DNA of 64,000 nucleotides from Aliishimia sp963721175. Its GTDB lineage: Bacteria; Pseudomonadota; Alphaproteobacteria; Rhodobacterales; Rhodobacteraceae. Location of the stretch: the NCBI GenBank assembly GCA_963721175.1, contig CAVRIG010000006.1:62001-126000 (forward strand). Direction: 5' to 3'. The notes below the pieces were generated by a model that was not told the origin of the DNA, searched no databases, and worked only from the letters and a program-made list of their open reading frames with translations. The translations under genes were made by a program, and so were the position numbers. The stretch's first letter is position 1. Each line of letters begins with the position of its first letter. Positions 63,780 through 64,000 of this stretch are shown here, one piece after another.

Positions 63780-64000
63780 TCAGGTGCCGCAGAACGTGGC
63801 CGGAACCACCTCGTCGGGCAAGGGCGCCTTGGCCAGATCCTTCTGGTCCGGCTGGTCGGCGTAGGGCCGCGCGAGAACCGTCATCAGCCGTTCGAACGGG
63901 GCATAGTCGCCTGCCACAGCCGCCTCGATCATCTCCTCGATCCGATGATTGCGCGGAATGAAGGCGGGATTGGCGGCGTTCATGCGCGCCTCCGCATCGG
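63780..64000 (-). CDS. selO: Protein adenylyltransferase SelO (YdiU family), C-terminal part
   Basis: Only the last 73 codons are present; the gene runs past the window end. The sequence RMNAANPAFIPRNHRIEEMIEAAVAGDYAPFERLM, then YADQPDQKDLAKAPLPDEVVPATFCGT, is the conserved C-terminus of SelO, including the TFCGT end with the redox-active Cys. SelO transfers AMP from ATP to protein Ser, Thr or Tyr residues. Confidence 0.9.
   Translation of the reverse strand, partial: DAEARMNAANPAFIPRNHRIEEMIEAAVAGDYAPFERLMTVLARPYADQPDQKDLAKAPLPDEVVPATFCGT

Overview
The window is a high-GC chromosomal segment of an alphaproteobacterium, almost certainly Rhodobacterales (Roseobacter/Rhodobacter group). The evidence is: the sciP and ctrA cell-cycle genes followed by ligA and recG; the dxr-rseP-bamA-skp-fabZ-lpxA-lpxI-lpxB envelope operon using LpxI; a protein with a VPLPA-CTERM sorting tail; the DUF6456/DUF6477 pair; and many EamA-type exporters. 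This placement is by inspection only; no search was run. I see no rRNA, tRNA, CRISPR or phage genes.

Layout. 0-7 kb: the aroB end, a membrane protein with an internal stop, ssb, a lytic transglycosylase, an M48 lipoprotein and small unknowns. 7.3-13.2 kb: a leftward peptide-type ABC importer (dppB, small membrane ORF, dppC, fused ATPase) without a binding protein, preceded by an AraC regulator. 13.2-26.4 kb: miaA diverging from the long rightward run pyrH-frr-uppS-cdsA-dxr-rseP-bamA-skp-fabZ-lpxA-lpxI-lpxB. This run covers isoprenoid lipid carrier, phospholipid, outer-membrane protein and lipid A biogenesis, with many ATGA or TGATG overlaps. 26.6-29.6 kb: a VPLPA-CTERM protein and two abutting IS630-family elements. 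29.6-36.4 kb: mnmA, then sciP-ctrA-ligA-recG. 36.4-44.6 kb: a 42-codon membrane peptide behind a perfect alphaproteobacterial SOS box, a soluble chemoreceptor, an IscU-like protein, hisI, a methyltransferase-gluQ pair, trmFO, enoyl-CoA hydratase, a thioesterase and an exporter. 44.6-51.3 kb: a PepSY/cytochrome b561/membrane LuxR operon, rplM-rpsI, an acyltransferase, and ppk2-tetR. 51.3-59.7 kb: a fadL-like porin, a P-loop ATPase, metA, an alpha/beta hydrolase, an EamA exporter, guaA and an MttB-family methyltransferase. 59.5-64 kb: DUF6477 diverging from DUF6456, a Fur-family regulator, a DUF533 protein, an EamA exporter and the end of selO.

A general caution: at least ten conserved genes are broken by single-base frameshifts. 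Nearly all are repaired by removing one base, and they cluster at 9.9-10.3 kb and 52.1-54.7 kb. Two further genes carry an in-frame stop. Essential genes such as dxr are affected, so consensus error is the likeliest cause, and I annotate the intended full spans. The most interesting biological candidates are the SOS-box small membrane protein at 36.4-36.6 kb, the tandem IS630 pair with poly-A frameshift sites, the perfect CtrA box in front of ctrA, and the PepSY-b561-LuxR module.
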